DNA of 64,000 bases from NCBI RefSeq assembly GCF_009604375.1, contig NZ_WEGH01000001.1, positions 806,001 through 870,000 of the forward strand, read 5' to 3'. The DNA is from Actinomadura macrotermitis (GTDB lineage: Bacteria; Actinomycetota; Actinomycetes; Streptosporangiales; Streptosporangiaceae). The position numbers were made by a program, and so were the translations under genes. The notes beneath the pieces were generated by a model. That model was given only the letters and a program-made list of their open reading frames with translations. It did no database searches and had not been told where the DNA came from. This document shows, in pieces, positions 54,868 to 64,000 of the stretch; the stretch's first letter is position 1, and the number at the start of each line of letters is the position of its first letter.

Positions 54868-55716
54868 TCAGCCGAGCTGGGGTGCGACGACCACGCCGAT
54901 CATGCCCGGGCCGACGTGGGCGCCGATGACGGGGCCGACCTCGCCGACGTAGACGTCCTCGACGTCCGGGATGCGTTCGCGCAGCCGGGCCGCCAGGGCC
55001 TCGGCGCGCGACGCCGCCGCCAGGTGCTGGACCCCCAGGTCCACCCGGCGGGTGCCGGCCTCGGCGACCGCGAGCTCCTCCAGGCGGGCCAGGGCCCGGG
55101 AGGAGGTGCGCACCTTCTCCAGCGGGGTGATCTTGCCGTCGGCGATGCCGAGCAGCGGCTTGACCATCAGGGCCGAGCCGAGCAGGGTCGCCGCGGCGCC
55201 GATGCGGCCGCCGCGCCGCAGGTGCTCCAGGGTGTCGACGTAGAACAGCGAGCGCGACTCGTCGGCGCGCCGGTTCGCGGCGGCGACGGCCTCCTCGGCG
55301 GTGCCGCCGGCGAGCGCGGCGGCGGCCGCGGACAGGGCGGCGAAGCCGAGACCGAGGCCGATCGTCCCCGAGTCGACGATGTGCACCGGCACCGGCGCCG
55401 ATCCGGCGGCCAGCCGCGCCGCCTGGGCGGTGCCCGACATCTCGGCCGACAGGTGCACCGAGACGATCGCGGACGCGCCCGCGGCGGCGGCCGCGGCGTA
55501 GGCCGCGGCGAACCGCTCGGGCGCCGGCCGGGAGGTGGTGACCGGGCGCCACTCCTTGAGGGCCGCGGCGGTCTCGGCGGCGGTGGTGGCCCCCTCGTCG
55601 CGGACCGTCCCGCCGATCATGATCTGCAGCGGGACGACCGTCACCCCGTGGCGTTCGGCGAGACCCGGCGGCAGGTAGGCGGTGGAATCGGTGACGACGG
55701 CGACCGCACTGGCCAT
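54868..55716 (-). CDS. DegV-family fatty-acid-binding protein
   Basis: A 282-aa DegV protein that binds a fatty acid between its two domains; relatives (FakB) feed a fatty-acid kinase. Landmarks are V-T-D-S-T-A-Y-L-P, T-S-R-P-A-P-E-R-F, H-L-S-A-E-M-S-G-T, V-D-T-L-E-H-L-R-R-G-G-R-I-G and the K-P-L-L-G-I-A-D-G-K-I segment. No kinase gene (fakA) is adjacent. ATG 55716 fits the family start; a longer reading frame to 56619 is spurious. Confidence 0.9.
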   Translation of the reverse strand: MASAVAVVTDSTAYLPPGLAERHGVTVVPLQIMIGGTVRDEGATTAAETAAALKEWRPVTTSRPAPERFAAAYAAAAAAGASAIVSVHLSAEMSGTAQAARLAAGSAPVPVHIVDSGTIGLGLGFAALSAAAAALAGGTAEEAVAAANRRADESRSLFYVDTLEHLRRGGRIGAAATLLGSALMVKPLLGIADGKITPLEKVRTSSRALARLEELAVAEAGTRRVDLGVQHLAAASRAEALAARLRERIPDVEDVYVGEVGPVIGAHVGPGMIGVVVAPQLG

Positions 55717-55763
55717 GGGGGGAGGGTGCTCCTCGCTGTCGGTCGCGCCGGGACGGTGCGGGG

Positions 55764-56978
55764 TCAGGGCTGGACGGGCACGCCGCCGCGCCAGACGCGC
55801 AGGGCCCGCAGCCCGAACGCCCAGGCGAACGCGCCCTCGTGGTCGGCGTCCCACAGGACGATGTCGGCGCGCATGCCCGGCGCCAGCGAGCCGCGGTCGC
55901 CGACGCGCAGCGCGGCGGCGCCGCCGAGGGTGGCCGCGCGCAGGGCCTCGGTGACCGACAGTCCGTACATCGCCACCGCCAGGCCGATGACCAGCGGCAT
56001 CGAGGTGATGCCGCACTGGCCGGGGTTGTGGTCGGTGCCGAGCGCGACGGTCACGCCGCGCTCCAGCATGGAGCGGACCGGGGCGGGCGGCCGGGAGCTG
56101 TTCAGCGCGCTGCCGGGGCAGACCGTGGCGGTGACGCCGGCGTGCGCGAGGGCCTTGATGTCGTCGTCGTTGGCCTGGGTGAGCAGGTCGGCCGAGGCGC
56201 AGCCGACCTCGGCGGCGACCTGGGCCGCGCCGATGCGCTCGTTGGCGCAGGCGTGCATGCGCGCCTTCAGCCCGGCGCGCTTGCCGGTGAGCAGCAGGAC
56301 GCGGGCCTCCTCGGCGGTGAAGTGGCCCTCGTCGCAGTAGACGTCGATGGAGTCGGCGCCCGCGGCGGCGGCGTCGCCGGCCCACAGGCGGACGGCCTCG
56401 ATGTAGTCGCGGCGGCGGCCGAAGAACTCCGGCGGCAGGATGTGCGCGGCCAGGAAGGTGGCGTGGATGCGCGGCATCGACGGCTCGCCCTCCAGCGAGC
56501 GCAGCATCCGGATGTCGGCGAGCTCGCCGTCGCGGGTCAGGTGGTAGCCGGTCTTGGCCTCCACGGTGGTGGTGCCGGCCAGGATCCACTGCCGCAGCCG
56601 CTCGCGGACGCCGTTGCACAGCGTCCAGGGGTCGGTGCCGCGGGTCACGGTGACGGTGGAGTTGACGCCGCCGCCCGCCGCGGTGATGGCCGAGTGGGAC
56701 GAGCCGCTGGTGCGCATGGCGAGCTCGGCCCAGCGGTTGCCCGCGTAGACGGGGTGGGAGTGGGCGTCGATGAGCCCGGGGGTGACCAGGCCGCCGCCGA
56801 GGTTCTCCACGTGGTCGACGTCGACGATGTCGTCGATGATGCCGGGGACGCTCTGCGGCAGGTCCGACGCCGGGCCCGCCCAGACGATCCGGTCGTCGTG
56901 GATGAGGACGGCGGCGTTGCTGCAGACGTCGGTGCCCGTCCAGAGCCTGCCGATGTTCGTCAACAGCCGTACCGTCAT
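55764..56978 (-). CDS. hutI: Imidazolonepropionase
   Basis: Amidohydrolase of 404 aa that opens the imidazolone ring in histidine degradation. The family motif is D-A-H-S-H-P-V-Y-A-G-N-R, a late H-A-T-F-L-A-A-H, D-V-Y-C-D-E-G-H-F and G-T-D-H-N-P-G supply the metal ligands (His and Asp). No other hut gene is in the window, so it is a lone copy here. A perfect 14-bp palindrome lies 27 bp upstream and may be an operator. The degV gene follows by 47 bp. Confidence 0.9.
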   Translation of the reverse strand: MTVRLLTNIGRLWTGTDVCSNAAVLIHDDRIVWAGPASDLPQSVPGIIDDIVDVDHVENLGGGLVTPGLIDAHSHPVYAGNRWAELAMRTSGSSHSAITAAGGGVNSTVTVTRGTDPWTLCNGVRERLRQWILAGTTTVEAKTGYHLTRDGELADIRMLRSLEGEPSMPRIHATFLAAHILPPEFFGRRRDYIEAVRLWAGDAAAAGADSIDVYCDEGHFTAEEARVLLLTGKRAGLKARMHACANERIGAAQVAAEVGCASADLLTQANDDDIKALAHAGVTATVCPGSALNSSRPPAPVRSMLERGVTVALGTDHNPGQCGITSMPLVIGLAVAMYGLSVTEALRAATLGGAAALRVGDRGSLAPGMRADIVLWDADHEGAFAWAFGLRALRVWRGGVPVQP

Positions 56979-57437
56979 AGGGTCACCGACCGGGAAGGGG
57001 CAATGCGCCGTACGGCGCTGTACCGGACGCCATGGAGGGGGCCACCTGCTCTCGAACCGGGACGCCGACTGGGTGCCGGCGGCTCTCCGCTGGGGGGACG
57101 GGTGGCCGGATGACCACCACGAGCAACGAGACCGGAGATATCGGTTTCGTCACGGTAGTGCACTGAAGGCCCGCCCGACAACCTCTGGCGGGGGAACGCG
57201 GGGGCCGGCGGAAAGGTTCCCACCGGAAGGGCATGCCGATGCACGCGCATATGCACGTTCACCCAGGTCATCGCAGCCCGTCAATCCGACAAAGACCGCA
57301 GTTCTCCCGATATCCGGTGAATATCCGCTCGCTGAACATCGACAGTCATCACCCGCCCCTTGGTGATACGACCGTACGGAATCCGGGCGTCCCGTCAAGC
57401 GGAATCGAAAAGCTGTCACCGTTCGGCGACCGCCTCC
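56979..57437. other. 459-bp region without a supported gene upstream of hutI
   Basis: Lies between the hutI start and the hflX terminator. Short frames on both strands have poor composition and no family match. It contains a palindrome (57005-57018) and likely the hutI promoter. A degraded gene cannot be excluded. Confidence 0.55.
57005..57018. promoter_or_regulatory. 14-bp palindrome upstream of hutI
   Basis: GCGCCGTACGGCGC, perfect, 27 bp before the hutI start. It could be an operator or an RNA hairpin overlapping the leader. Confidence 0.4.
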
Positions 57438-57462
57438 GGGCCGGGGCGCGCCGCCCCGGCCC
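57438..57462. terminator. hflX terminator
   Basis: GGGCCGGGGCG / CGCCCCGGCCC, an 11-bp stem with a 3-nt loop, just past the hflX stop on the minus strand. Confidence 0.75.
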
Positions 57463-57468
57463 GGGAGG

Positions 57469-58899
57469 TCAGTGCGTGCGGGCCAGATCCTCGAAGGTCT
57501 CCAGCTCGTCCACCAGGTCCACCGGGACGCGCGCGCGCAGCACCGTGCCCGCCGCGACGTGCTCCTGCTCCAGGACCTCGCCGCGCTCGTGCACGCGGGT
57601 GACCAGGTCGCCGCGCCCGTAGGGCAGCAGCACGCGCATCTCGCGCTCCAGGCCCGGCAGCCGCTCCTCGATCGCCGCGCGCAGCCCGTCGATGCCGGCG
57701 CCGGTCTTCGCCGACACCACCACGCTGTTCGGCTCGCGCCGCTGCAGCCGGGCGAGGGTCAGGTCGTCGGCCGCGTCGGCCTTGTTGATGACCACCAGCT
57801 CGGGCAGCCTGTCGGCGCCGATCTCGCGGAACACCTCGCGGACGGCGGCCAGCTGCGCCTCGGGGTCGGGGTCGGAGGCGTCCACCACGTGCAGCACCAG
57901 GCCGGCGTCGGTGACCTCCTCCAGGGTGGAGCGGAACGCCTCCACCAGCTGGTGCGGCAGGTGCCGGACGAACCCGACGGTGTCGGCCAGGGTGTAGGCG
58001 CGGCCGCTCGGCGTCTCGGCCCGCCGCACGGTCGGGTCCAGCGTGGCGAACAGCGCGTTCTCCACCAGGACGCCGGCGCCGGTGAGCCGGTTCAGCAGCG
58101 AGGACTTGCCGGCGTTGGTGTAGCCGGCGATGGCCACGGCCGGGACCTCGTTGCGGCGGCGCTCGCCGCGCGAGGTGGTGCGGGCCTTGGACATCTCGGC
58201 GATCTGCCGGCGCAGCTTGGCCATCCGGGTGCGGATCCGGCGCCGGTCCAGTTCGATCTTGGTCTCACCGGGGCCGCGGCCGCCGATGCCGACGCCGCCC
58301 GCGGCCCGGCCGCCGACCTGGCGCGACAGGTTGCCGCCCCAGCCGCGCAGCCGCGGCAGCAGGTAGTTGAGCTGGGCCAGCTCGACCTGGGCCTTGCCCT
58401 CGCGGCTCTTGGCGTGCTGGGCGAAGATGTCCAGGATCAGCGCGGTCCGGTCGATGACCTTGACCTTGACGATCTCCTCCAGGTGCCGCAGCTGGCCGGG
58501 GGCCAGCTCGCCGTCGCAGATGACGGTGTCGGCGCCGGTGGAGATGACGACGTCGCGCAGCTCCTCGGCCTTGCCCGAGCCGATGTAGGTGGCCGGGTCG
58601 GGGCGGCTGCGGCGCTGGGTGAGCCCCTCCAGCACCTCCGAGCCGGCGGTCTCGGCGAGCAGGGCCAGCTCGCGCAGCGAGTTGTCGGCCATCTCGGCCG
58701 TGCCCTCGGTCCAGACGCCGACCAGGACGACCCGCTCGAGCCGCAGCGCGCGGTACTCGACCTCGGTGACGTCGGTCAGTTCGGTGGACAGCCCCGCGAC
58801 GCGGCGTAGTGCGCGGCGGTCCTCGAGATCGAGCTCCCCGGTGAGCGGCTCGGCCTCGTAGCGGTCCGTGGTGTGGTCTTCAGAGAAAGATTGAGTCAT
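57469..58899 (-). CDS. hflX: GTPase HflX
   Basis: Ribosome-associated GTPase of 476 aa, which splits stalled ribosomes after stress. The N-terminal domain has G-S-G-K-A-E-E-L, the linker L-P-R-L-R-G-W-G and G-G-R-G-P-G-E-T-K, and the G domain G1 G-Y-T-N-A-G-K-S-S, G3 D-T-V-G-F-V-R and G4 N-K-A-D. Divergent from aceB, it shares a 268-bp spacer with it. ATG 58899 is preceded by AGAGGA. Confidence 0.94.
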   Translation of the reverse strand: MTQSFSEDHTTDRYEAEPLTGELDLEDRRALRRVAGLSTELTDVTEVEYRALRLERVVLVGVWTEGTAEMADNSLRELALLAETAGSEVLEGLTQRRSRPDPATYIGSGKAEELRDVVISTGADTVICDGELAPGQLRHLEEIVKVKVIDRTALILDIFAQHAKSREGKAQVELAQLNYLLPRLRGWGGNLSRQVGGRAAGGVGIGGRGPGETKIELDRRRIRTRMAKLRRQIAEMSKARTTSRGERRRNEVPAVAIAGYTNAGKSSLLNRLTGAGVLVENALFATLDPTVRRAETPSGRAYTLADTVGFVRHLPHQLVEAFRSTLEEVTDAGLVLHVVDASDPDPEAQLAAVREVFREIGADRLPELVVINKADAADDLTLARLQRREPNSVVVSAKTGAGIDGLRAAIEERLPGLEREMRVLLPYGRGDLVTRVHERGEVLEQEHVAAGTVLRARVPVDLVDELETFEDLARTH

Positions 58900-59090
58900 A
58901 TGTCCTCTGTAGAACGCCGCAGCGCGGCTCTGTCTTCCCGGGCGATCGTCTCACGCGCACGACCTGGGGTCATTCGATTATCACCCGCGCGCCGGGGCAT
59001 GCCCGGAAGGAGACGGCCCACCCCTCATGACCAGGGCGGCGGACGTCCGGGACGGGGTCCGCGGGGTGGCCGAGACCACCGGACCCCGCT

Positions 59091-59120
59091 TTGACCCGGG
59101 TCAGTACCGGCGAGTAGCGT
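59091..59120 (+). promoter_or_regulatory. Predicted aceB promoter
   Basis: TTGACC (59091-59096), 18-nt spacer, TAGCGT (59115-59120), giving a leader of about 40 nt before the start at 59168. Confidence 0.5.
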
Positions 59121-59167
59121 CTCCACGTAACAGAAGTGGAATTTCACGATACGAAAGGGCGGGCCAG

Positions 59168-60775
59168 ATGGCTGCACTCGAAGGCATCGAGATCACCGGT
59201 CCTCTCAACGAGCGGTACGACGAGATCCTGACCCCTGAGGCGCTGAGCCTGCTGGCCTCCCTGCAGCGCGAGTTCGGCGGCCGCCGCAAGGAGCTGCTGA
59301 AGGCGCGCGAGGAGCGCCAGCAGCGCCTGTCGGCCGGCGGCACGCTGGACTTCCTGCCCGAGACCGCCGGCGTCCGCGCCGACGACTCCTGGCGGGTGGC
59401 CGAGGCCGGCCGCGGCTTGGAGGACCGCCGCGTCGAGATCACCGGCCCGACCGACCGCAAGATGACCATCAACGCCCTCAACTCGGGCGCCAAGGTCTGG
59501 CTGGCCGACTTCGAGGACGCCAACACCCCGCTGTGGAACAACATGATCGAGGGCCAGCTCAGCCTGCGCGACGCCCTCGACCGCACCATCGACTTCACCG
59601 ACGAGCGGACCGGCAAGTCCTACGCGCTGAAGGCCGACGAGGAGCTGGCGACGATCGTCGTGCGCCCGCGCGGCTGGCACATGGAGGAGAAGCACCTGCT
59701 GGTCGACGGTGAGCCGATGTCGGGCTCGCTGTTCGACTTCGGCCTCTACCTGTTCCACTGCGCCCGCCGCCAGCTGGACAAGGGCAAGGGCCCCTACTTC
59801 TACCTGCCGAAGATGGAGAGCCACCTGGAGGCGCGTCTGTGGAACGACGCCTTCAACCTGGCGCAGGACGAGCTGGAGATCCCGCGCGGCACCATCCGCG
59901 CCACCGTCCTGATCGAGACGATCCCGGCCGCGTTCGAGATGGAGGAGATCCTCTACGAGCTGCGCGACCACTCCGCGGGCCTGAACGCCGGCCGCTGGGA
60001 CTACCTGTTCTCGGTCATCAAGAAGTTCCGCGACCGCGGCGAGGAGTTCATCCTGCCCGAGCGCAACGCGATCACGATGACCGCGCCGTTCATGCGGGCC
60101 TACACCGAGCTGCTGGTGCGCACCTGCCACAAGCGCGGCGCGCACGCGATCGGCGGCATGGCGGCCTTCATCCCCTCCCGCAAGGACGCCGAGGTCAACA
60201 AGGTCGCACTGGAGAAGGTGCGGGCCGACAAGACCCGCGAGTCCGGCGACGGCTTCGACGGCTCCTGGGTCGCCCACCCCGACCTGGTCCCGATCTGCCG
60301 CGAGGTCTTCGACGGCGTGCTCGGCGACAAGCCGAACCAGCGCGACCGCCTCCGCGAGGACGTCAAGGTCGCGGCGTCGGACCTGCTGAACGTGGCCGCC
60401 ACCCCCGGCGACATCACCGAGGCGGGCCTGCGCGGCAACATCGACGTCGCGCTGCGCTACCTGGCCGCGTGGCTGAACGGCTCGGGCGCGGTCGCCATCC
60501 ACAACCTGATGGAGGACGCCGCCACCGCCGAGATCTCCCGGTCCCAGGTGTGGCAGTGGATCTACAACGGCGTCTCCACCAAGGAGGGGCAGAAGATCAC
60601 CAAGGAGTGGGTGGCCGAGCTGCTGGACGAGGAGCTCGCCAAGATCCGCGCCGAGCTGGGCGACGCCTACAACGAGCCCCGCTACGAGCAGGCCGTGGCG
60701 CTGTTCAAGCAGGTCACGCTCGCCGACGAGTACTCCGAGTTCCTGACCACCCCGGCGTACGAGACGATGCCGTAG
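59168..60775 (+). CDS. aceB: Malate synthase A
   Basis: Malate synthase of 535 aa, which joins glyoxylate and acetyl-CoA to malate. Signature regions are [20 protein letters not shown] and the [12 protein letters not shown] stretch, and the length fits the A isoform. No isocitrate lyase gene is in the window, so the likely glyoxylate source is glycolate oxidation by the glc genes just downstream. ATG 59168 has AAAGGG upstream. A terminator at 60815-60845 separates it from glcD. Confidence 0.94.
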   Translation: MAALEGIEITGPLNERYDEILTPEALSLLASLQREFGGRRKELLKAREERQQRLSAGGTLDFLPETAGVRADDSWRVAEAGRGLEDRRVEITGPTDRKMTINALNSGAKVWLADFEDANTPLWNNMIEGQLSLRDALDRTIDFTDERTGKSYALKADEELATIVVRPRGWHMEEKHLLVDGEPMSGSLFDFGLYLFHCARRQLDKGKGPYFYLPKMESHLEARLWNDAFNLAQDELEIPRGTIRATVLIETIPAAFEMEEILYELRDHSAGLNAGRWDYLFSVIKKFRDRGEEFILPERNAITMTAPFMRAYTELLVRTCHKRGAHAIGGMAAFIPSRKDAEVNKVALEKVRADKTRESGDGFDGSWVAHPDLVPICREVFDGVLGDKPNQRDRLREDVKVAASDLLNVAATPGDITEAGLRGNIDVALRYLAAWLNGSGAVAIHNLMEDAATAEISRSQVWQWIYNGVSTKEGQKITKEWVAELLDEELAKIRAELGDAYNEPRYEQAVALFKQVTLADEYSEFLTTPAYETMP

Positions 60776-60814
60776 CACGGTCGTCGCTCAGGCCGCGTAA
60801 CCCCAGGTCAGCGC

Positions 60815-60845
60815 GCCGGCCGCCCGTGGGCAACGGGCGGCCGGC
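60815..60845. terminator. aceB terminator
   Basis: GCCGGCCGCCCGT / ACGGGCGGCCGGC, a perfect 13-bp stem with a 5-nt loop, between aceB and glcD. Confidence 0.75.
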
Positions 60846-60885
60846 GTCCCTGTGTTCCAGCCCCCCGGCATGGAAAAGTGGTGAC

Positions 60886-62340
60886 ATGACCGAGAAAGTG
60901 ACCCGCCTGGCGGAACGTCTCGCCGTGCTGCTCGGCCCGGACGCGGTCATCACCGACCCCGTCCGGCTGCGCACCTACGAGTGCGACGGGCTCACCAACC
61001 ACCGCGCCCGGCCCGCCCTCGTCGTGCTGCCGGACGACGGCGCGCAGATCGCGCAGATCGTCCGGGCGTGCGTCGCGGCCGGCGTGCCCTACGTGGCGCG
61101 CGGCTCGGGCACCGGCCTGTCGGGCGGGGCGCTGCCGCGCACCGACGGGGTGCTGATCGTCACCTCCCGGCTGCGCCGCATCCTGGAGATCGACATCGCG
61201 AACCAGCGGGCGGTGGTCGAGCCCGGCGTGATCAACCTGGACGTGACGCGGGCGGTCCGCCCGCACGGCTACTACTTCGCGCCCGACCCCTCCAGCCAGC
61301 AGATCTGCTCGGTCGGCGGGAACGTGGCGGAGAACTCCGGCGGCGCGCACTGCCTGAAGTACGGCTTCACCGCGCACCACGTGCTGTCCTGCGAGGTCGT
61401 CACCCCTGACGGGGAGGTGGTGGAGCTGTCCGCGGACGGCCCCGGCTACGACCTGCTCGGGGTGTTCGTCGGCGCCGAGGGCACGCTCGGCATCGCCACC
61501 AAGGTCACGGTGCGGCTGACCCGCGTGCCGCAGACCGTGCAGACGCTGCTGGCGGCGTTCGGCTCCATCGAGGGCGGCGGCACCGCGGTGTCGGCGATCA
61601 TCGCGGCCGGGGTGGTGCCCGCCGCGATCGAGATGATGGACGCGCTGTCCATCGAGGCCGCCGAGGCGTCGGTGGCGTGCGGCTACCCGCCGGGCGCGGG
61701 CGCGGTGCTGATCGTGGAACTGGACGGCCCGCAGGCCGAGGTCGAGCACCAGTTCGCGCAGGTCAAGGCCCTGTGCGAGGAGGCCGGCGCGTTCGAGATC
61801 CGGGTCGCCGCCGACGACGCCGCCCGCGCGCTGATCTGGAAGGGCCGCAAGTCCGCGTTCGCCGCCGTCGGCCGGATCAGCCCCGCCTACCTGGTGCAGG
61901 ACGGCGTCATCCCGCGCACCTCCCTGCCCCGGGTGCTCGCCCGCATCGACGAGCTGTCGGCCGAGTCGGGCGTGCGCGTCGCCAACGTCTTCCACGCCGG
62001 CGACGGCAACCTGCACCCCCTGGTGCTGTTCGACGACGCCGAGCCGGGCGCCGCCGAGCGGGCCGAGGGGGTCTCCGGCGCCATCCTGGACCTGTGCATC
62101 GAGCACGGCGGGTCGATCACCGGCGAGCACGGCGTCGGCGTGGACAAGGCCCGCTACATGCCGCGCATGTTCACCGCGGCCGACCTGGACACCATGCAGA
62201 TGGTGCGGTGCGGCTTCGACCCGGCCGGGCTGTGCAACCCCGGCAAGATCTTCCCGACGCCGCGGCTGTGCGGCGAGGTGCCCGGCGTCCGCAAGGGCGT
62301 GCATCCGCTGGTCGAGCAGGGAAAGGCGGACCTGTTCTGA
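60886..62340 (+). CDS. glcD: Glycolate oxidase subunit GlcD
   Basis: FAD-linked oxidase of 484 aa (FAD_binding_4 domain with R-G-S-G-T-G-L-S-G-G, then V-G-G-N-V-A-E-N-S-G-G and G-A-E-G-T-L-G-I and C-terminal H-A-G-D-G-N-L-H-P and G-E-H-G-V-G). It oxidises glycolate to glyoxylate with GlcE and GlcF. D-lactate dehydrogenases share the fold, but the following glcE and glcF genes favour glycolate. ATG 60886 lacks a strong RBS. The stop is coupled to glcE. Confidence 0.9.
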   Translation: MTEKVTRLAERLAVLLGPDAVITDPVRLRTYECDGLTNHRARPALVVLPDDGAQIAQIVRACVAAGVPYVARGSGTGLSGGALPRTDGVLIVTSRLRRILEIDIANQRAVVEPGVINLDVTRAVRPHGYYFAPDPSSQQICSVGGNVAENSGGAHCLKYGFTAHHVLSCEVVTPDGEVVELSADGPGYDLLGVFVGAEGTLGIATKVTVRLTRVPQTVQTLLAAFGSIEGGGTAVSAIIAAGVVPAAIEMMDALSIEAAEASVACGYPPGAGAVLIVELDGPQAEVEHQFAQVKALCEEAGAFEIRVAADDAARALIWKGRKSAFAAVGRISPAYLVQDGVIPRTSLPRVLARIDELSAESGVRVANVFHAGDGNLHPLVLFDDAEPGAAERAEGVSGAILDLCIEHGGSITGEHGVGVDKARYMPRMFTAADLDTMQMVRCGFDPAGLCNPGKIFPTPRLCGEVPGVRKGVHPLVEQGKADLF

Positions 62341-63479
62341 TGAAGGCCCTGGAAGCGGTCTGCGCCGATGTGCGGCCCGCCGCGTCCGGCGACGCCCTGG
62401 TGGCGGCGCCCGCGTCGGTCGAGGAGGCCGCGGCCGTGCTGCGCGTCGCCGCCGAGCACGGCCTGGCGGTGATCGCGCGCGGCGGCGGCGGCCGGCTCGG
62501 CTGGGGGCCGCCGCCGTCCCGGCGCGACCTGTTCGTCGACACCCGGAACCTGGACCGTGTGGTCGAGCACGCCGCCGGCGACCTGGTGGTGAAGGTGCAG
62601 GCCGGCCTGCGGATGGACCGCCTCGCCGCGGTGCTCGCCGAAAGCGGCCAGCGCCTCGCCCTGGACGCCCCGCTGCCCGCCGCGACGGTCGGCGGGACGA
62701 TCGCCACCGGCGCCGCCGGGCCGCTGCGCCACCTGTACGGGACGCCCCGCGACCTGGTCATCGGCCTCACCATCGTGCGCGCGGACGGGGAGATCGCCCG
62801 CTCGGGCGGCAAGGTCGTCAAGAACGTCGCCGGATACGACCTCGGGCGGCTGTTCAGCGGCTCCTTCGGCACCCTCGGGCTGATCGTGGAGGCCGCCTTC
62901 CGGCTGCACCCCGTCCCGGCCGTCCGCGAGTACCTCACCGCCGTCTACGCCGATGCCGACGCGGCGCACGAGGCCGTGCAGGCGGTGCTGCACTCCCCCG
63001 CCGCCCCGAGCGCCGTCGAGTGCGCGACGATCCCGGACGGCATCGCCGTCGGCGTCCTGCTCGAAGGCGCCACCGGCCGCGCCGCGCAGGTCCTCCCGCT
63101 CCTCGGCCAGGGCGCCCGGGTCGGCGACGCCGCGCCGGAGTGGTGGGGCCGCTATCCCGAGGGCGCCGTCCTGATCGAGGTGACCGGCAAACCCACCGCG
63201 CTCCCCGACTTCCTGCGGGCGGCGCCGAACCTCACCTGGTCGGCGTGCGGACACGGATACGTCGGCCTCGCCGGGGAGACCACCCCTGCGCAGGTCGCCG
63301 ATCTCCTCGTGGCACTACGCCGCATCGGCGGGGCGGTGGTCCGGAGCGCGCCCGCGCAGATCCGGGACGCCGTGGACGTGTGGGGCCCGATTCCGGCGCT
63401 GTCGCTGATGCGGCGCGTCAAGGACCAGTTCGATCCGGAGCACCGGCTGTCCCCCGGCCGCTTCGTTGGAGGGATCTGA
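62340..63479 (+). CDS. glcE: Glycolate oxidase subunit GlcE
   Basis: Shorter FAD-binding subunit of 379 aa with R-G-G-G-G-R-L, A-T-V-G-G-T-I-A-T-G, S-G-G-K-V-V-K-N-V-A-G-Y-D and F-G-T-L-G-L-I. It lacks the full C-terminal cap of GlcD, as usual for GlcE. ATG 62340 overlaps the glcD TGA by 1 nt (TGATG), and its own stop overlaps glcF in the same way. Confidence 0.9.
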   Translation: MKALEAVCADVRPAASGDALVAAPASVEEAAAVLRVAAEHGLAVIARGGGGRLGWGPPPSRRDLFVDTRNLDRVVEHAAGDLVVKVQAGLRMDRLAAVLAESGQRLALDAPLPAATVGGTIATGAAGPLRHLYGTPRDLVIGLTIVRADGEIARSGGKVVKNVAGYDLGRLFSGSFGTLGLIVEAAFRLHPVPAVREYLTAVYADADAAHEAVQAVLHSPAAPSAVECATIPDGIAVGVLLEGATGRAAQVLPLLGQGARVGDAAPEWWGRYPEGAVLIEVTGKPTALPDFLRAAPNLTWSACGHGYVGLAGETTPAQVADLLVALRRIGGAVVRSAPAQIRDAVDVWGPIPALSLMRRVKDQFDPEHRLSPGRFVGGI

Positions 63480-64000
63480 TGAGCGCCTCGGACGAGGAAC
63501 TGCCCAAACTGCTCGGCGACTGCGTGCACTGCGGGTTCTGCCTGCCGACCTGCCCCACCTACGTGCTGTGGGGCGAGGAGATGGACTCCCCGCGCGGCCG
63601 CATCCACCTGATGCAGCAGCACGCCGAGGGCGCCCCGCTGTCGGAATCGATGGTCGGGCACTTCGACGCCTGTCTCGGCTGCATGGCGTGTGTGACGGCC
63701 TGCCCGTCCGGCGTCCAGTACGACCGGCTGATCGAGCACACCCGGGCCGAGGTGGAAAGCGAGCATCCGCGCCCGCTGCGGGAGCGCGCGCTCCGTGAGG
63801 CGATTTTCGCGCTGTTCCCCTACCCGCGTCGGCTGCGCGCCCTACGCGGGCCGCTCCGCCTCTACCAGCGCGCGCGCTTGGACGAGCTGGTGCGCCGTAC
63901 CGGTCTGCTGGAGCGCATCTCCCCCTCGCTCGCCGCCATGGAACGGCTCGCGCCGCCCCTCGGCAAGGCGCCCCGGCTGCCCGAACGGGTCGCCGCACGC
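63479..64000 (+). CDS. glcF: Glycolate oxidase iron-sulfur subunit GlcF, partial (3' end outside window)
   Basis: The first 174 residues are present; the gene runs off the window. Two ferredoxin-type 4Fe-4S motifs are clear: C-V-H-C-G-F-C-L-P-T-C-P (Cys15, 18, 21, 25) and C-L-G-C-M-A-C-V-T-A-C-P (Cys65, 68, 71, 75), followed by a basic stretch that begins the helical region before the CCG domains. It passes electrons from GlcDE to the membrane quinone pool. Coupled to glcE by TGATG. Confidence 0.9.
   Translation, partial: MSASDEELPKLLGDCVHCGFCLPTCPTYVLWGEEMDSPRGRIHLMQQHAEGAPLSESMVGHFDACLGCMACVTACPSGVQYDRLIEHTRAEVESEHPRPLRERALREAIFALFPYPRRLRALRGPLRLYQRARLDELVRRTGLLERISPSLAAMERLAPPLGKAPRLPERVAAR

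Noticed and set aside
54868..56619. 583-aa minus-strand reading frame
   Set aside because: The real gene is the 282-aa DegV protein starting at 55716; the rest lies over hutI out of phase.
56975..57271. Small minus-strand frame upstream of hutI
   Set aside because: Overlaps the hutI start region; no family features and unusual composition.
57233..57622. Small + strand frame
   Set aside because: Runs into hflX on the opposite strand; His/Arg/Pro-rich, no RBS.

Overview
High-GC actinobacterial chromosome, coding-dense, with 63 protein genes called plus one attenuator leader peptide. Evidence for Actinomycetota: very high third-position GC, many GTG and TTG starts, apparently leaderless TANNNT promoters, and actinobacterial families (DUF3097, BTAD/AfsR-type regulator, MMPL transporter, SigE-like ECF factor, single-chain glycyl-tRNA synthetase, long LeuA). 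A Streptosporangiales/Thermomonosporaceae-like organism (Actinomadura type) is my inference, not a sequence match. I saw no rRNA, tRNA, CRISPR array or prophage.

Layout. 0.1-4.5 kb: secreted protein, glyS, DUF1906 exported protein, ABM-fold protein, small membrane protein. 4.5-7.4 kb: translationally coupled zinc uptake operon znuA-znuC-znuB-zur, with a Zur-like box on a probably leaderless promoter. 7.4-11.8 kb: OsmC, TauD-like dioxygenase, uppS-recO, and a protealysin-like M4 protease with its emfourin-type inhibitor. 11.9-20.2 kb: leuA with a leucine-rich leader peptide, the urtABCDE urea ABC operon behind a GlnR-like box, then a dimethylargininase and a TerB/zinc-ribbon protein. 20.3-30 kb: membrane protein, era, a 1102-aa BTAD/AAA/TPR regulator, an MMPL pump, and a lone oversized TnpB-family protein with a perfect hairpin at its 3' end. 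30-34.4 kb: degenerate cytidine-deaminase-like protein, lipoprotein, CorC-type protein, ybeY, phoH, HIT protein.

34.6-45.8 kb: ECF sigma/anti-sigma-like pair, rsmE-dnaJ-hrcA operon with CIRCE, DUF3097, two DUF4870 membrane proteins, hemW, a YezG/DUF600-like immunity-type protein, two unknown proteins and an N-truncated Uma2 nuclease. 45.9-50.4 kb: lepA (its 3' end partly duplicated downstream), rpsT, kptA, a HAD-like protein and a LysR regulator. 50.6-57 kb: co-oriented hutI, degV, comEA, comEC, holA. 57.4-64 kb: hflX, then malate synthase and glycolate oxidase glcDEF (glcF cut by the window end), a glycolate to glyoxylate to malate route.

Main points for follow-up: the solitary 755-aa TnpB-like nuclease with a possible guide-RNA 3' end, the leuA attenuator, the Zur- and GlnR-type operators, the protease/emfourin pair, and the 81-bp perfect duplication of the lepA 3' end.
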